Positions 5,958-14,116 are shown, counted from the stretch's first letter. The stretch is DNA of 18,924 nt from JBCBUE01 sp039818285 (GCA_039818285.1 JBCBUE010000064.1:1-18924); one strand, 5' to 3'. Notes: generated by a model not told the origin, from the sequence alone. Program-made: numbers and translations.

Positions 5958-6482
5958 ATGACCACCGACGCCCCGCTGCCGCCCCCGCCGCCCACGCAGG
6001 TCATCGACCCCGCTCAGGAAGACGTCGATGTCTCCGGCTCGCTCGTCCTCGTCGTCGACGACAACGAGCAGAACCTCGAGCTGCTGCAGGCCTACCTCGA
6101 GGCCTTGCCGTTGGAGATCGAGACCGCGACCGACGGCGTCGAGGCGATGCAACGGCTCGAAGACCTCGACCAGCCGATGCCCGACCTGGTGCTGCTGGAC
6201 GTGATGATGCCGCGGATGTCGGGGTTCGAGGTCTGCCGGAAGATCAAGGAAGACCCGCGGCTGCGGACGCTGCCGGTGATGATGGTCACGGCGTTGAACG
6301 AGCTGGGGGACATCGAGCGTGGCGTCGAGTCGGGGACGGACGACTTTGTCACCAAGCCGGTGAACAAGCTCGAGCTGATCACGCGCGTGAAGTCGCTGCT
6401 GAAGGTCCGTTACCTGCGTCGCGAGCTGGATCGCACGGAGGCGCACCTGCGTCAGATCAGCGGCGACGACAGGGAGGGGTAG
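5958..6482 (+). CDS. Single-domain response regulator (receiver protein)
   Basis: A 174-aa protein with a Pro-rich N-terminal extension (about 28 aa), one CheY/PleD-like receiver domain and a short charged helical tail. The acidic pair Asp34/Asp35, phospho-acceptor Asp81 (LLDVMMPRMSG), Thr111 and Lys133 (TKPVNK) are all present, so it should be phosphorylated normally. There is no output domain, so it may act through protein contact, as CheY-type or phosphorelay proteins do. The sequence resembles the first receiver of PleD-type proteins. It starts 4 nt after the TIGR04282 gene and lies upstream of the flagellins. A motility link is possible but not shown. No cognate kinase is in the window. 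Confidence 0.9.
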   Translation: MTTDAPLPPPPPTQVIDPAQEDVDVSGSLVLVVDDNEQNLELLQAYLEALPLEIETATDGVEAMQRLEDLDQPMPDLVLLDVMMPRMSGFEVCRKIKEDPRLRTLPVMMVTALNELGDIERGVESGTDDFVTKPVNKLELITRVKSLLKVRYLRRELDRTEAHLRQISGDDREG

Positions 6483-6808
6483 TTAGCCACGATCGAGCGG
6501 GGTCCGTCTGTGACGGCTGGGCGAGAGCCGCGGTCGGGTTGTTCGGGGTATGCCGGTGGTGCGCGCCGGGCGAGAGTGGGGGAGGTTGAGTTCTGGGTGT
6601 TTGGGTTGAACCGGGGGTGAGTTCGGGTCGATCGCTGCGGTGAGCCCCGAAGGTTTCGGGGCGACCGACCCGGATGCCCCGCGGCGCCGAGTCGGCGCTG
6701 AGGCACCCGCGGGACCAGGCGTCAGGCCGAGGCTGATCCAGGGACACCCGGCATCAGCACCTGCCGCTCGAGCAGCCGATCTCGCTTACGAGCGGACGGG
6801 AGACAGCC
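6483..6808. other. Gene-free leader region of flagellin 1
   Basis: No gene is seen. The stretch can fold into several strong hairpins: GCCCCGAA-GGT-TTCGGGGC (6644-6662) and GCGCCG-AGT-CGGCGC (6684-6698), the latter flanked by pairing CCCGCGG/CCGCGGG segments. GCCGATCT at 6775-6782 resembles a flagellar sigma-28 -10 element (GCCGATAA) about 27 nt before the ATG, but no matching -35 element (TAAA) is present. Confidence 0.5.
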
Positions 6809-8350
6809 ATGAGTCGGATTAACACGAACATCCAGTCGTTGATCGCCCAGCGGTCGCTCTCGACCAACAACGCCACGCTCAACACGTCGCTCGAGCGACT
6901 GAGCACCGGCCTGCGGATCAACCGCGGCTCGGACGACCCCGCGGGCCTGATCGCCTCGGAGTCGCTGCGTTCCGAGAAGGCCGCCATCGCCGCCGCCATC
7001 GACAACGCCGAGCGTGCCGACCAGGTGGTCAACGTCGCCGAGGGCGGCCTGCAGGAGATCAGCGCCCAGCTGCTCGAGCTGCAGTCGCTGATCGGCCAGT
7101 CCGCCAACGACGCCGGCCTCTCCAGTGAAGAGAAGGAAGCCAACCAGCAGCAGATCGACTCGATCCTCGCGACCATCGATCGCATCTCCTCGTCCACCAC
7201 CTTCAACGGCACCAAGCTGCTCAACGGCTCGCTGGACTTCACCGTCTCGAACCAGTCGACCAGCCTGTCCGACTTCCAGATCAACAACGCCAGCCTCCCG
7301 GCCAACGGCGGGGTTGAGGTCGACGCGGCCATCACCGCCTCGGCCCAGGTCGCCGGCCTGTTCCTGTCCTTCGGCGAAGACCTCTCGCTCGACGACGACG
7401 CCGACTCGGTCTTCAGCTTCGAGCTCGCCGGCAGCCTCGGCAGCCGATCGTTCTCGTTCACCTCCGGCACGACCGTCGACACGATCGCCACCGCGATCAA
7501 CACCTACTCCGACGTCCTGGGCATCTCGGCCACCGCCGACTCCGCCGGCGGCGACGACGGCGTCTTCCTGTACTCCACCGAGCTGGGCTCCGACGCCTTC
7601 GTCTCGATCGACATCACCTCGGTCGCCGGCCAGGGCGGCGACGGCGTCGTGCTGCTGTGTGCCACCGACGCCGATGTCGCCAGCGACTCGGTCGCCACCG
7701 CCTTCTCGGCCGTCACCAACGCCATCCGCGACGAGGGCCAGGACGTGGCCGGCTCGATCAACGGCGTGAAGTTCCAGGGCGACGGCGCCAAGGCCTCCAT
7801 CGCCACCGACTCGCTCAACCTCGAGGTCACGCTCTCCAGCTCGGCCTATGAATCGGTCGGGACCGTCTCGCTCTTCGACATCGCCGGCGGCGGCGCCAAG
7901 TTCAACCTCGGCCCCAACGTCGACATCACCAACGAGGTCCGCCTGGGCATCGGCGCCGTCAACGCCCGAAGCCTCGGCAACCAGACCCTCGAGGACGAGG
8001 ACGGCGACGACTACGCCGCGTCCCTTGCCTCGCTGGGCTCGGGCGGCAACCTCAACGTCATCGACGGCAACCTGACCGACGCGCAGACGGTCGTGAACGA
8101 CGCGATCAGCCAGGTCTCCAGCCTCCGCGGCCGCCTGGGCTCGTTCCAGTCCAACGTGATCGGCTCGACGATCAACGCCCTGGGCGTCGCCTACGAGAAC
8201 GTCTCCGCCGCCGAGTCCTCGATCCGCGACACCGACTTCGCCGCCGAGACCGCCGAGCTCACCCGGGCTCAGATCCTCCAGGCCGCCGCGACCAACTCGC
8301 TGGCCATCGCCAACTCCCAGCCCTCGGCCGTGCTCAGCCTGCTGGGGTAA
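6809..8350 (+). CDS. fliC: Flagellin (paralogue 1)
   Basis: A 513-aa flagellin, the filament subunit exported by the flagellar type III system and polymerised outside the cell. The conserved N-terminal D0/D1 region (MSRINTNIQSL, LERLSTGLRINRGSDDPAGL, residues 1-140) and C-terminal D1/D0 region (SSIRDTDFAAETAELTRAQIL, residues 420-513) are complete. The middle has a flagellin-IN-like segment (about 222-270). Uniquely, Cys284 lies in the variable domain, where paralogue 2 has Ser; flagellins rarely contain Cys. The start has a GGGAG SD, and the gene ends in a strong terminator at 8395-8424. Middle residues are rich in Ser and Thr, the usual O-glycosylation targets, and glycan-type transferases lie downstream of paralogue 2. 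Confidence 0.96.
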   Translation: MSRINTNIQSLIAQRSLSTNNATLNTSLERLSTGLRINRGSDDPAGLIASESLRSEKAAIAAAIDNAERADQVVNVAEGGLQEISAQLLELQSLIGQSANDAGLSSEEKEANQQQIDSILATIDRISSSTTFNGTKLLNGSLDFTVSNQSTSLSDFQINNASLPANGGVEVDAAITASAQVAGLFLSFGEDLSLDDDADSVFSFELAGSLGSRSFSFTSGTTVDTIATAINTYSDVLGISATADSAGGDDGVFLYSTELGSDAFVSIDITSVAGQGGDGVVLLCATDADVASDSVATAFSAVTNAIRDEGQDVAGSINGVKFQGDGAKASIATDSLNLEVTLSSSAYESVGTVSLFDIAGGGAKFNLGPNVDITNEVRLGIGAVNARSLGNQTLEDEDGDDYAASLASLGSGGNLNVIDGNLTDAQTVVNDAISQVSSLRGRLGSFQSNVIGSTINALGVAYENVSAAESSIRDTDFAAETAELTRAQILQAAATNSLAIANSQPSAVLSLLG

Positions 8351-8394
8351 GCCCACGCGGCCGACCCCGGCCACACCAACCCGCATCGCCCCCC

Positions 8395-8424
8395 AAGGCC
8401 TCGGCAGCACGCCGGGGCCTTTTT
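8395..8424 (+). terminator. Intrinsic terminator after flagellin 1
   Basis: AAGGCCTCGGC (8395-8405) pairs with GCCGGGGCCTT (8411-8421), 11 bp with one G-U, around the loop AGCAC. TTTTT follows at 8420-8424. Confidence 0.9.
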
Positions 8425-8441
8425 CATGCGCCGGCGACCGC

Positions 8442-8447
8442 TACCAT
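8442..8447 (+). promoter_or_regulatory. -10 element TACCAT upstream of lipoprotein
   Basis: TACCAT follows the flagellin 1 terminator by 18 nt. It would start transcription near 8454, leaving a leader of about 22 nt that carries the GAGAGG SD of the lipoprotein gene. No good -35 is visible. Confidence 0.35.
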
Positions 8448-8476
8448 GCGGGCGTTCCCTCACCCGAGAGGCCCGC

Positions 8477-8629
8477 ATGATCCGCTCCGCCACCGCCCGT
8501 TGCCTGATCGTCGCCGCGTTCGTGCTCGCGGGGTTCGCCCTTGTGGGTTGCGAGTACCACAAGACCGACAAGGACGGCAACCGGGTGCAGATCAACAAGG
8601 AAGAGTACGACCGGCTGAAGGCGAACTGA
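8477..8629 (+). CDS. Small lipoprotein, 50 aa
   Basis: The peptide starts MIRSATARCLIVAAFVLAGFALVGC: a positively charged start, a hydrophobic segment and a lipobox-like LVGC with Cys25 as the lipidation site. The mature part is only 26 residues, charged, with EYHKTDKDGNRVQINKEEYD. ATG 8477 is chosen over an in-frame ATG at 8426 because GAGAGG lies 6 nt upstream and the shorter form has a proper signal peptide. Function unknown; it is probably an envelope-anchored small protein. It lies between two flagellin genes but has its own promoter-like element, so a flagellar role is not implied. Confidence 0.8.
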   Translation: MIRSATARCLIVAAFVLAGFALVGCEYHKTDKDGNRVQINKEEYDRLKAN

Positions 8630-9063
8630 CCGCCTTGGGTCGGCGCTGGCGGGGCCGCGCTTCGCGTGGGTGGTGTCGCGTGCGCAAGAATTGCCGATCG
8701 GGCGGGTCGGTGGGGTGGGGGCGAAGAAAGCGAGGGTGGCGAAGTTAAGGGGGGTAGGGGTTGTGTCGATGACTCCGTGCGGACGGCCTGGTCGGACCAA
8801 GCCGTCTGGAACGCCGGCAGCGGCAACAGGTTCCGATAAGGCCAACGTCCGATTCGGCAGGCTCCGCGGCCGGGAGCAGACCGAAGAAGGGCTTGCGGTC
8901 GGCGGAGCCAGAGACCGTTCCGGAAACCGACGGGTCGCACGGTGCGGCCCGCTCAAGCATCAGGGTTCGGATCGGAGATCCGTGAACGTTCTTGGCTGGA
9001 GCCAGCTGTGACCCTTCACCCCGAACGTAACACGGACTCGCGTGTTCACGGAGGATTGCGACG
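8630..9063. other. Gene-free leader region of flagellin 2
   Basis: No gene is seen in these 434 nt. Hairpins include GACGGCCTGGT with its near-complement (8782-8806), CGGATC-GGA-GATCCG near 8968-8982, and AACACG-GACTCG-CGTGTT just before the GGAGG SD of flagellin 2. If the candidate promoter at 8746-8772 is real, the mRNA leader would be nearly 290 nt and highly structured. Confidence 0.5.
8746..8772 (+). promoter_or_regulatory. Candidate sigma-28 flagellar promoter for flagellin 2
   Basis: TAAGGGGG, exactly 11 nt, then GTCGATGA, compared with the sigma-28 consensus TAAAGTTT-N11-GCCGATAA. The -10 matches at 6 of 8 positions and the -35 only at its TAA plus one G. The spacing is right, the sequence match is weak. 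Confidence 0.25.
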
Positions 9064-10575
9064 ATGAGTCGGATCAACACCAATGTGCAGTCGTTGATTG
9101 CCCAGCGCAACCTGGGCACTCAGAACACCTCGCTCAACACCTCGCTCGAGCGGCTCTCGACCGGCCTGCGGATCAACCGCGGGGCGGACGACCCCGCCGG
9201 CCTGATCGCCTCGGAGGCCCTGCGCTCCGAGCAGGCCAAGATCACCTCGGCCATCGGCAACGCCGAGCGCGCCGACCAGGTGGTCAACATCGCCGAGGGC
9301 GGCCTGCAGGAGATCAGCTCGCTGCTCCTCGAGGTCCAGTCCCTCGTCGGTCAGTCGGCCAACGACGCCGGCCTGTCCAAGGACGAGAAGGAAGCCAACC
9401 AGCTTCAGATCGACTCGATCCTGCAGACCATCGACCGCATCTCGCAGTCGACCAGCTTCCAGGGCACCAAGCTGCTCAACGGCACGTACGACTTCACCGT
9501 GTCGAGCCAAGCCTCGGCCGTGACTGATTTTACGATCAACGCCGCCAAGCTCTCGCCCACCGAGAACCGCCAGGTCGACATCCTGGTCAACACCTCGGCC
9601 CAGTACGGCGGCCTGTTCCTCTCGACCGACGGCGCCCTCGACCTGACCGCCACCTCCTCGAGCTTCACCTTCGAGGTCAACGGCGCCCTGGGCTCGCGGG
9701 AGTTCACCTTCACCTCCGGCACCGCCCTGGCGGACATCACGTCTGAGGTCAACAAGTTCACCGAGGTCACCGGCGTCTCCGCCGTCGCCTCCGGCTCGGG
9801 CATCGTCTTCAAGTCCGACACCCTCGGCTCCGACCAGTTCGTCGAGATCGACATCGTCGACGACGGCGGCCAGGCCGGCTCGGTGTTCCGACTCTCGGCG
9901 ACCAACAACAACGAGTCGCAGACCACCGGCGGCGTGACGCTGGCCACCCTCGAGTCCTCCAACGCCATCCGTGACGACGGCCAGGACCTGGGCGCCACCG
10001 TCAACGGCGTGCAAGCCACCGCTCGCGGCAACATCCTGCGAGTCAACTCCGACTTCCTCGACCTGGAAGCCACCCTCACCGTCTCCGGTTCCCAGACCCT
10101 CGGCGACCTCAACGCCGCCGGGGCCCTGACCATCACCGGAGGGGGCGCTCAGTTCAACATCGGCCCCAACGTCGACATCATCAACCAGGCCACCATCGGC
10201 ATCAAGAACGTCGCCTCCCGCAACCTCGGGTCGGTCCAGAACGGCTTCTTGTCCGACCTGGCCAACGGCGAGTCGTCCAACGTGGTCGACGGCAACCTCA
10301 ACCAGGCCCAGAAGATCGTCGACGACTCGATCGCTCAGATCGCCTCGCTCCGCGGCCGGCTGGGTGCGTTCCAGAAGAACACCCTGGGCGCCACCATCAA
10401 CAACCTGGGCGTCGCCTTCGAGAACACCTCGGCCGCCGAGTCCTCGATCCGCGACACCGACTTCGCCGCCGAGACCGCCGAGCTCACCCGGGCTCAGATC
10501 CTCCAGCAGGCGGCCACGTCCTCGCTGGCGATCGCCAACTCCCAGCCCTCGGCCGTGTTGTCGCTGCTCGGTTAA
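9064..10575 (+). CDS. fliC: Flagellin (paralogue 2)
   Basis: A 503-aa flagellin, closely related to paralogue 1 in the terminal D0/D1 regions (residues 1-140 and 405-503) and much diverged in the middle. The middle has one flagellin-IN-like segment (ALADITSEVNKFTEVTGVSA, about 221-240) and a Thr/Ser-rich stretch, and no Cys. The start is fixed by GGAGG 9 nt upstream and by its identity with the N-terminus of paralogue 1. It ends in a UUCG-tetraloop terminator. Two filament subunits with different surface domains could form a mixed filament or be used under different conditions. Confidence 0.96.
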   Translation: MSRINTNVQSLIAQRNLGTQNTSLNTSLERLSTGLRINRGADDPAGLIASEALRSEQAKITSAIGNAERADQVVNIAEGGLQEISSLLLEVQSLVGQSANDAGLSKDEKEANQLQIDSILQTIDRISQSTSFQGTKLLNGTYDFTVSSQASAVTDFTINAAKLSPTENRQVDILVNTSAQYGGLFLSTDGALDLTATSSSFTFEVNGALGSREFTFTSGTALADITSEVNKFTEVTGVSAVASGSGIVFKSDTLGSDQFVEIDIVDDGGQAGSVFRLSATNNNESQTTGGVTLATLESSNAIRDDGQDLGATVNGVQATARGNILRVNSDFLDLEATLTVSGSQTLGDLNAAGALTITGGGAQFNIGPNVDIINQATIGIKNVASRNLGSVQNGFLSDLANGESSNVVDGNLNQAQKIVDDSIAQIASLRGRLGAFQKNTLGATINNLGVAFENTSAAESSIRDTDFAAETAELTRAQILQQAATSSLAIANSQPSAVLSLLG

Positions 10576-10631
10576 ACGCCCCAACGACCCTGACACGGAC
10601 GTTCGCCACGCGAGCCTCCGATCACTGATGC

Positions 10632-10668
10632 GAGGCGACGGTCTTCGGGCCGTCGCCTCTTTTCTTTC
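10632..10668 (+). terminator. Intrinsic terminator with UUCG tetraloop after flagellin 2
   Basis: GAGGCGACGGTC (10632-10643) pairs with GGCCGTCGCCTC (10648-10659), one G-U, closed by an extra-stable C(UUCG)G tetraloop. TTTTCTTT follows. Confidence 0.92.
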
Positions 10669-10775
10669 CGCCCATCCAACGACCGATAACCATCAAGCCC
10701 CCCCAACCCCGTGCCCGGCCCCGCGACCCGCGACCCGCGCCGAACCGATCGTCAAGCGACGCTTCGGCCACGCCC

Positions 10776-10781
10776 GATAAC
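10776..10781 (+). promoter_or_regulatory. -10-like GATAAC before sulfotransferase 1
   Basis: GATAAC ends 6 nt before ATG 10788, so transcription would start on the A of the ATG. It matches 4 of 6 consensus bases and no SD is present. It is the weakest of the seven leaderless-type placements. Confidence 0.35.
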
Positions 10782-10787
10782 GGCCCC

Positions 10788-11564
10788 ATGGCGGCGGTCG
10801 TCTCCTACCCCAAGTCCGGCCGAACCTGGCTGCGCTTCATGCTCAACGACTACCTCGCCCGCGTCGCCGGCGCGAGCGGCCTGCCCCACGCCTTCGCGAT
10901 CGAGAAGGCCGCCGGCTACCCCATCGCCTGGACCCACCTCGCCGCCGCGATGGTTGCCCGGCGCCACTACTGGCAGCTCGGCCCGATCGACCCCAAGCCT
11001 CTGGCCAACCGGCCGCTGCTCTTCCTCGGCCGCGACCCCATCGACACCCTCCGCTCTGCCTATCACCAGGCCACTCAGCGCGTGAAGGTCTTCGACGGCA
11101 CGCCCGCCGAGTTCATCCGCTCCACCCGCTACGGCGTCGCCAAGCTCATCGCCTTCGCCAACCAGTGCCACGAGCTCCGCCGCCAGCTCCCCCACGCCCG
11201 CGGCCTGACCTACGAGGCCCTCCGCGACGACCCGCCCGCTCGGCTGGCCGACACGATCGCCGGCCTGGGCCTGCCCGTCCGACCCGACCTCATCGACCCC
11301 GTCGTCGCCGACGCCTCCTTCGACCGCATGCGCGAGCTCGGCTCCACCCCCGCCTACGCCGGCACGCCGCTGGCCCCGACCGACCCGAATAACCCCGCGT
11401 CCTTCAAGGCCCGCGCCGCCGGCGGCACCGCCGACCGCCTGTTCACCGACGACGATCTCGCCCACGCCCTGGCCGTCATCGACGCCACCCTCGTCGACCG
11501 CGACGACCCCGCCTTCCGCAAACGCCTGCCCCACCACGACGCCCCCTCCCGGACCGCCGCATGA
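10788..11564 (+). CDS. Sulfotransferase 1 (PAPS-dependent type)
   Basis: A 258-aa sulfotransferase-fold protein expected to move sulfate from PAPS to a hydroxyl or amino group of a sugar, protein or small molecule. The 5'-phosphosulfate-binding loop is YPKSGRTW (7-14) and the 3'-phosphate-binding motif is GRDPIDTLRSAY with Arg82 and Ser90. It has no signal peptide or membrane segment, so it probably acts in the cytoplasm. The C-terminal part has an FKARAAGG segment like the GxxGxxK-type end of many sulfotransferases. It overlaps the next gene by ATGA, so the two are translationally coupled. It lies downstream of the flagellins but behind their terminator, so it forms a separate unit. Confidence 0.85.
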   Translation: MAAVVSYPKSGRTWLRFMLNDYLARVAGASGLPHAFAIEKAAGYPIAWTHLAAAMVARRHYWQLGPIDPKPLANRPLLFLGRDPIDTLRSAYHQATQRVKVFDGTPAEFIRSTRYGVAKLIAFANQCHELRRQLPHARGLTYEALRDDPPARLADTIAGLGLPVRPDLIDPVVADASFDRMRELGSTPAYAGTPLAPTDPNNPASFKARAAGGTADRLFTDDDLAHALAVIDATLVDRDDPAFRKRLPHHDAPSRTAA

Positions 11565-12460
11565 CCGCCGCCACCCACGCCCACGCCGACCAGCTCGCCG
11601 AGCTCGACGCCGTCTTCAACAAGCAGATCTTCTTCGTCGTCGGCTGCCAGAAGTCCGGCACCACCTGGGTCCAGAACCTCCTCGACGGACACCCCGAGGT
11701 CCGCTGCCATGGCGAGGCCTACTTCGCCCCCGTCCTCCTGCCCCTGCTCGGCCAGTTCGCCAAGGCCTACAACCAACGCCACAAGGCCGGCGCCGACGGC
11801 AACCTCCGCCCCAACGACGTCCGCTTCCTCTTCGCCGCCACCGTCGGCCTCTCCCTCGCCCGATGGACCCGCGCCCACCCCGAGGTCGCCGCCATCGGCG
11901 AGAAGACCCCCGAGCACGCCCTGTGCATCCCCCAGCTCAGCCAGGCCTTCCCCAACGCCAAGTTCATCCACGTCATCCGCGACGGACGCGACGTCTGCGT
12001 CTCCGGCTACCACCACAACCGACGCACCAAGGGCGAGGCCTTCACCAAACGCTTCCCCGACTTCAAACGCTACGTCGACTACACCGTCACCCAGCACTGG
12101 CTGCCCTACATCCAGCACGCCCGCGCCGCCGCCCCCGACCTCGGCGAACGCTACCTCGAGGTCCGCTACGAGCGGCTCCACGAACAGCCCGAGGCCCAGG
12201 TCAAGGCCATGTGCGGCCACCTCGGCGTCGATCCCGGCGAGGACGCCGTCGACGCCTGCCTCAAGGCCGGCTCGTTCCAGGCCCGCGCCGAAGGCAAGGC
12301 CAACGGCAACGAGACCCGCGCCGCCGGCTTCTACCGCAAGGGCGTCGTCGGCGACTGGGTCCATCACTTCGACGACGCCGCGCTCGCCGCTTACAACAGC
12401 CACGCCGCCCCCCTCATGGCCGAGCTCGGCTACGACACCCCCGCCGCCGCCGCGGCCTGA
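11561..12460 (+). CDS. Sulfotransferase 2 (PAPS-dependent type)
   Basis: A 299-aa sulfotransferase distinct from its neighbour. GCQKSGTTW (28-36) is the 5'-phosphosulfate loop, and VIRDGRDVCVSGY (138-150) with Arg140 and Ser148 is the 3'-phosphate site. GEKTPEH (113-119) is a motif seen in heparan/Stf0-like and other carbohydrate sulfotransferases. It ends with a low-complexity Ala tail. The ATG overlaps the stop of sulfotransferase 1 (ATGA), which argues that both act in one pathway, perhaps as different positional specificities or as a heteromer. PAPS-synthesis genes are not in the window. Confidence 0.88.
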   Translation: MTAATHAHADQLAELDAVFNKQIFFVVGCQKSGTTWVQNLLDGHPEVRCHGEAYFAPVLLPLLGQFAKAYNQRHKAGADGNLRPNDVRFLFAATVGLSLARWTRAHPEVAAIGEKTPEHALCIPQLSQAFPNAKFIHVIRDGRDVCVSGYHHNRRTKGEAFTKRFPDFKRYVDYTVTQHWLPYIQHARAAAPDLGERYLEVRYERLHEQPEAQVKAMCGHLGVDPGEDAVDACLKAGSFQARAEGKANGNETRAAGFYRKGVVGDWVHHFDDAALAAYNSHAAPLMAELGYDTPAAAAA

Positions 12461-12566
12461 CCCCGCACGACACCAACCACCCCCAAGCCAACCGGAAGCG
12501 CAGCGCCCGGTTGGGTCAATCACCAAACCACCACACCACCACACCGCCACACCGCCAAACCACCCC
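12461..12566 (+). other. A/C-only low-complexity spacer
   Basis: The 106-nt gap after sulfotransferase 2 ends in a run of ACC/CAC-type repeats with almost no G or T on this strand (about 12520-12566). It holds no SD for the following gene. An unstructured, G-free leader could allow ribosome entry without an SD. Confidence 0.5.
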
Positions 12567-14084
12567 ATGCCTCGCGTCTCCATCCTCATCCCCAACTTCA
12601 ACAACGGTCCGGCCTCCTCCCTCGACGGCCAAACCGACCTCATCGAGCTTCTCCTCCAGTCCCTGCACGACACCCTCGCCGACGACCCCGCCGACCTCGA
12701 GCTCCTCGCCCACGACGACGGCTCCACCGACGAATCCCTCGACACCCTCCGCCGATGGGCCGACACCACTTGGCGCAACGGCCAGCCTTTCCTCTCCCTC
12801 ACCGTCGCTCCCCACCACGGCGTCCTCGCGATAACCACCAACGACCTCATCGCCCGATCCGCCGGCGACATCCTCGTCCGCCTCGACGGCGACACCGAGA
12901 TGCTCACGCCCCACTGGGCGTCCAAGCTCATCGAGCTCTTCGCCGCCGGCCCGCCCGACCTCGGCGTCATCGCCCCCAAGCAGCTCTCGCCCACCGGCCG
13001 TATCCACGCCCTCGGCGACTTCATCCTCCACCCCCGCGGCTACCACCACGTCGGCCAGGGCCTCCCGCGCTACGCCCTCACCACACCCGTCGAGGTCGAC
13101 CACGCCATGGGCTGCATGTACTGCATCAAACGCGAGACCCTCGACGACGTCGGCCCCTTCGACGAGCAGTTCCTCCGCGGCCAGACCATCGACTACGGCC
13201 TGCGCGTCCGCCAGAAAGGCTGGCGATGCGTCGGCCACCCCGGCATCGAGTTCGTCCACCGCCACGGCCAACGCCAAGCCCGCGACACCCAGGCCGACCG
13301 CGACGCCGCCTCCGGCAAGACCTTCGACGACTTCGCCAACAAGTGGGGCTTCTCCCGCGTCGTCCCCGACCTCGAACACGTCGCCGACCGATACGCCGGC
13401 TCGCCGCTGCTGTGGAACGCCGCCGTCTTCGGCACCCCCTTCACCCACCCCACGCACGCCCCCGCCGACCCCGACGAGTGGGCCGCCCTCGCCAACGATC
13501 AGGCCGCCCAGCAACGCCTGCGCATCCACGCCGCCGCCGCGCTCTCGGCCGCCCAACAGGTCGGCCCCCAAGAAACCGGCAAACAGCCGACCACCGTCCT
13601 TCTCGACAACGCCGGCCCGACCGCCCACGTCCTCGCCCAGCAAGGCCTGCCGGTCGTCGCCCTCGACCGCGACGCCGACCGCATCGCCCGCACCCAACAA
13701 CTCACCAAGAACCAGCCCTACCCCGCGGCCGCCCCCGAGTACCGCCACCAGACCCACCACCGCCGCCTGCCGCTCGACGACGCCTCGGCCGACCTCGTTC
13801 TCCTGCTCGACACCCTCGACACCCACCGAAACCCCGTCGCCCAGCTCACCGAAGCCCGCCGCGTCCTCCGCCCCGACGGCCTGGCCCTGATCCTCATCGA
13901 CCCGCCCACGAATCACACCGCGGCCACCCAACGCCACGGCTTCACCCAACAAAGCCTGCTCGCCACCCTCAACCTCCTCGGCGGCTTCACCCCCATGTCG
14001 GCCAACATCAACACCGACTCACCCAACGCCCCGATCATTGTCCTCGGCAAACGCAAGGCGACGACAACCGCCGCCGCGGCTTAG
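12567..14084 (+). CDS. Glycosyltransferase family 2 with C-terminal methyltransferase-like domain
   Basis: A 505-aa two-part protein. Residues 1-270 are a GT-A family 2 glycosyltransferase: VSILIPNFNNG (4-14), HDDGSTDES (49-57), the DxD motif LDGDTE (106-111) for metal and nucleotide-sugar binding, and TIDYGLRVRQKGW (207-219) in the acceptor region. Residues about 340-450 look like a class I SAM methyltransferase (VVALDRDADRI, LPLDDASADLVLLLDTLDT, RRVLRPDG), but the Gly-rich motif I is degenerate (LLDNAGPTAHVLA), so activity is uncertain. No membrane segment is seen. The start is the first ATG after the low-complexity spacer. Together with the two sulfotransferases it suggests building of a sulfated, possibly methylated glycan. 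Confidence 0.85.
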   Translation: MPRVSILIPNFNNGPASSLDGQTDLIELLLQSLHDTLADDPADLELLAHDDGSTDESLDTLRRWADTTWRNGQPFLSLTVAPHHGVLAITTNDLIARSAGDILVRLDGDTEMLTPHWASKLIELFAAGPPDLGVIAPKQLSPTGRIHALGDFILHPRGYHHVGQGLPRYALTTPVEVDHAMGCMYCIKRETLDDVGPFDEQFLRGQTIDYGLRVRQKGWRCVGHPGIEFVHRHGQRQARDTQADRDAASGKTFDDFANKWGFSRVVPDLEHVADRYAGSPLLWNAAVFGTPFTHPTHAPADPDEWAALANDQAAQQRLRIHAAAALSAAQQVGPQETGKQPTTVLLDNAGPTAHVLAQQGLPVVALDRDADRIARTQQLTKNQPYPAAAPEYRHQTHHRRLPLDDASADLVLLLDTLDTHRNPVAQLTEARRVLRPDGLALILIDPPTNHTAATQRHGFTQQSLLATLNLLGGFTPMSANINTDSPNAPIIVLGKRKATTTAAAA

Positions 14085-14110
14085 TTTGCATGCTCAGGAA
14101 GCTCTGCCTC

Positions 14111-14116
14111 TAAGCT
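14111..14116 (+). promoter_or_regulatory. -10 element TAAGCT, leaderless start of small membrane protein
   Basis: TAAGCT ends 7 nt before ATG 14124, with no SD between. It supports the first of two closely spaced in-frame ATGs (14124 and 14133). Confidence 0.5.

Noticed and set aside
4443..6446. 667-aa open frame on the minus strand
   Set aside because: Pro/Arg/His-rich product with no family features, antisense to the TIGR04282 and receiver genes and overlapping the real minus gene in another frame; a typical high-GC shadow.
8693..8700. GCCGATCG as sigma-28 -10 element
   Set aside because: No TAAA-like -35 at the right distance; similar GCCGAT words recur by chance in this composition.
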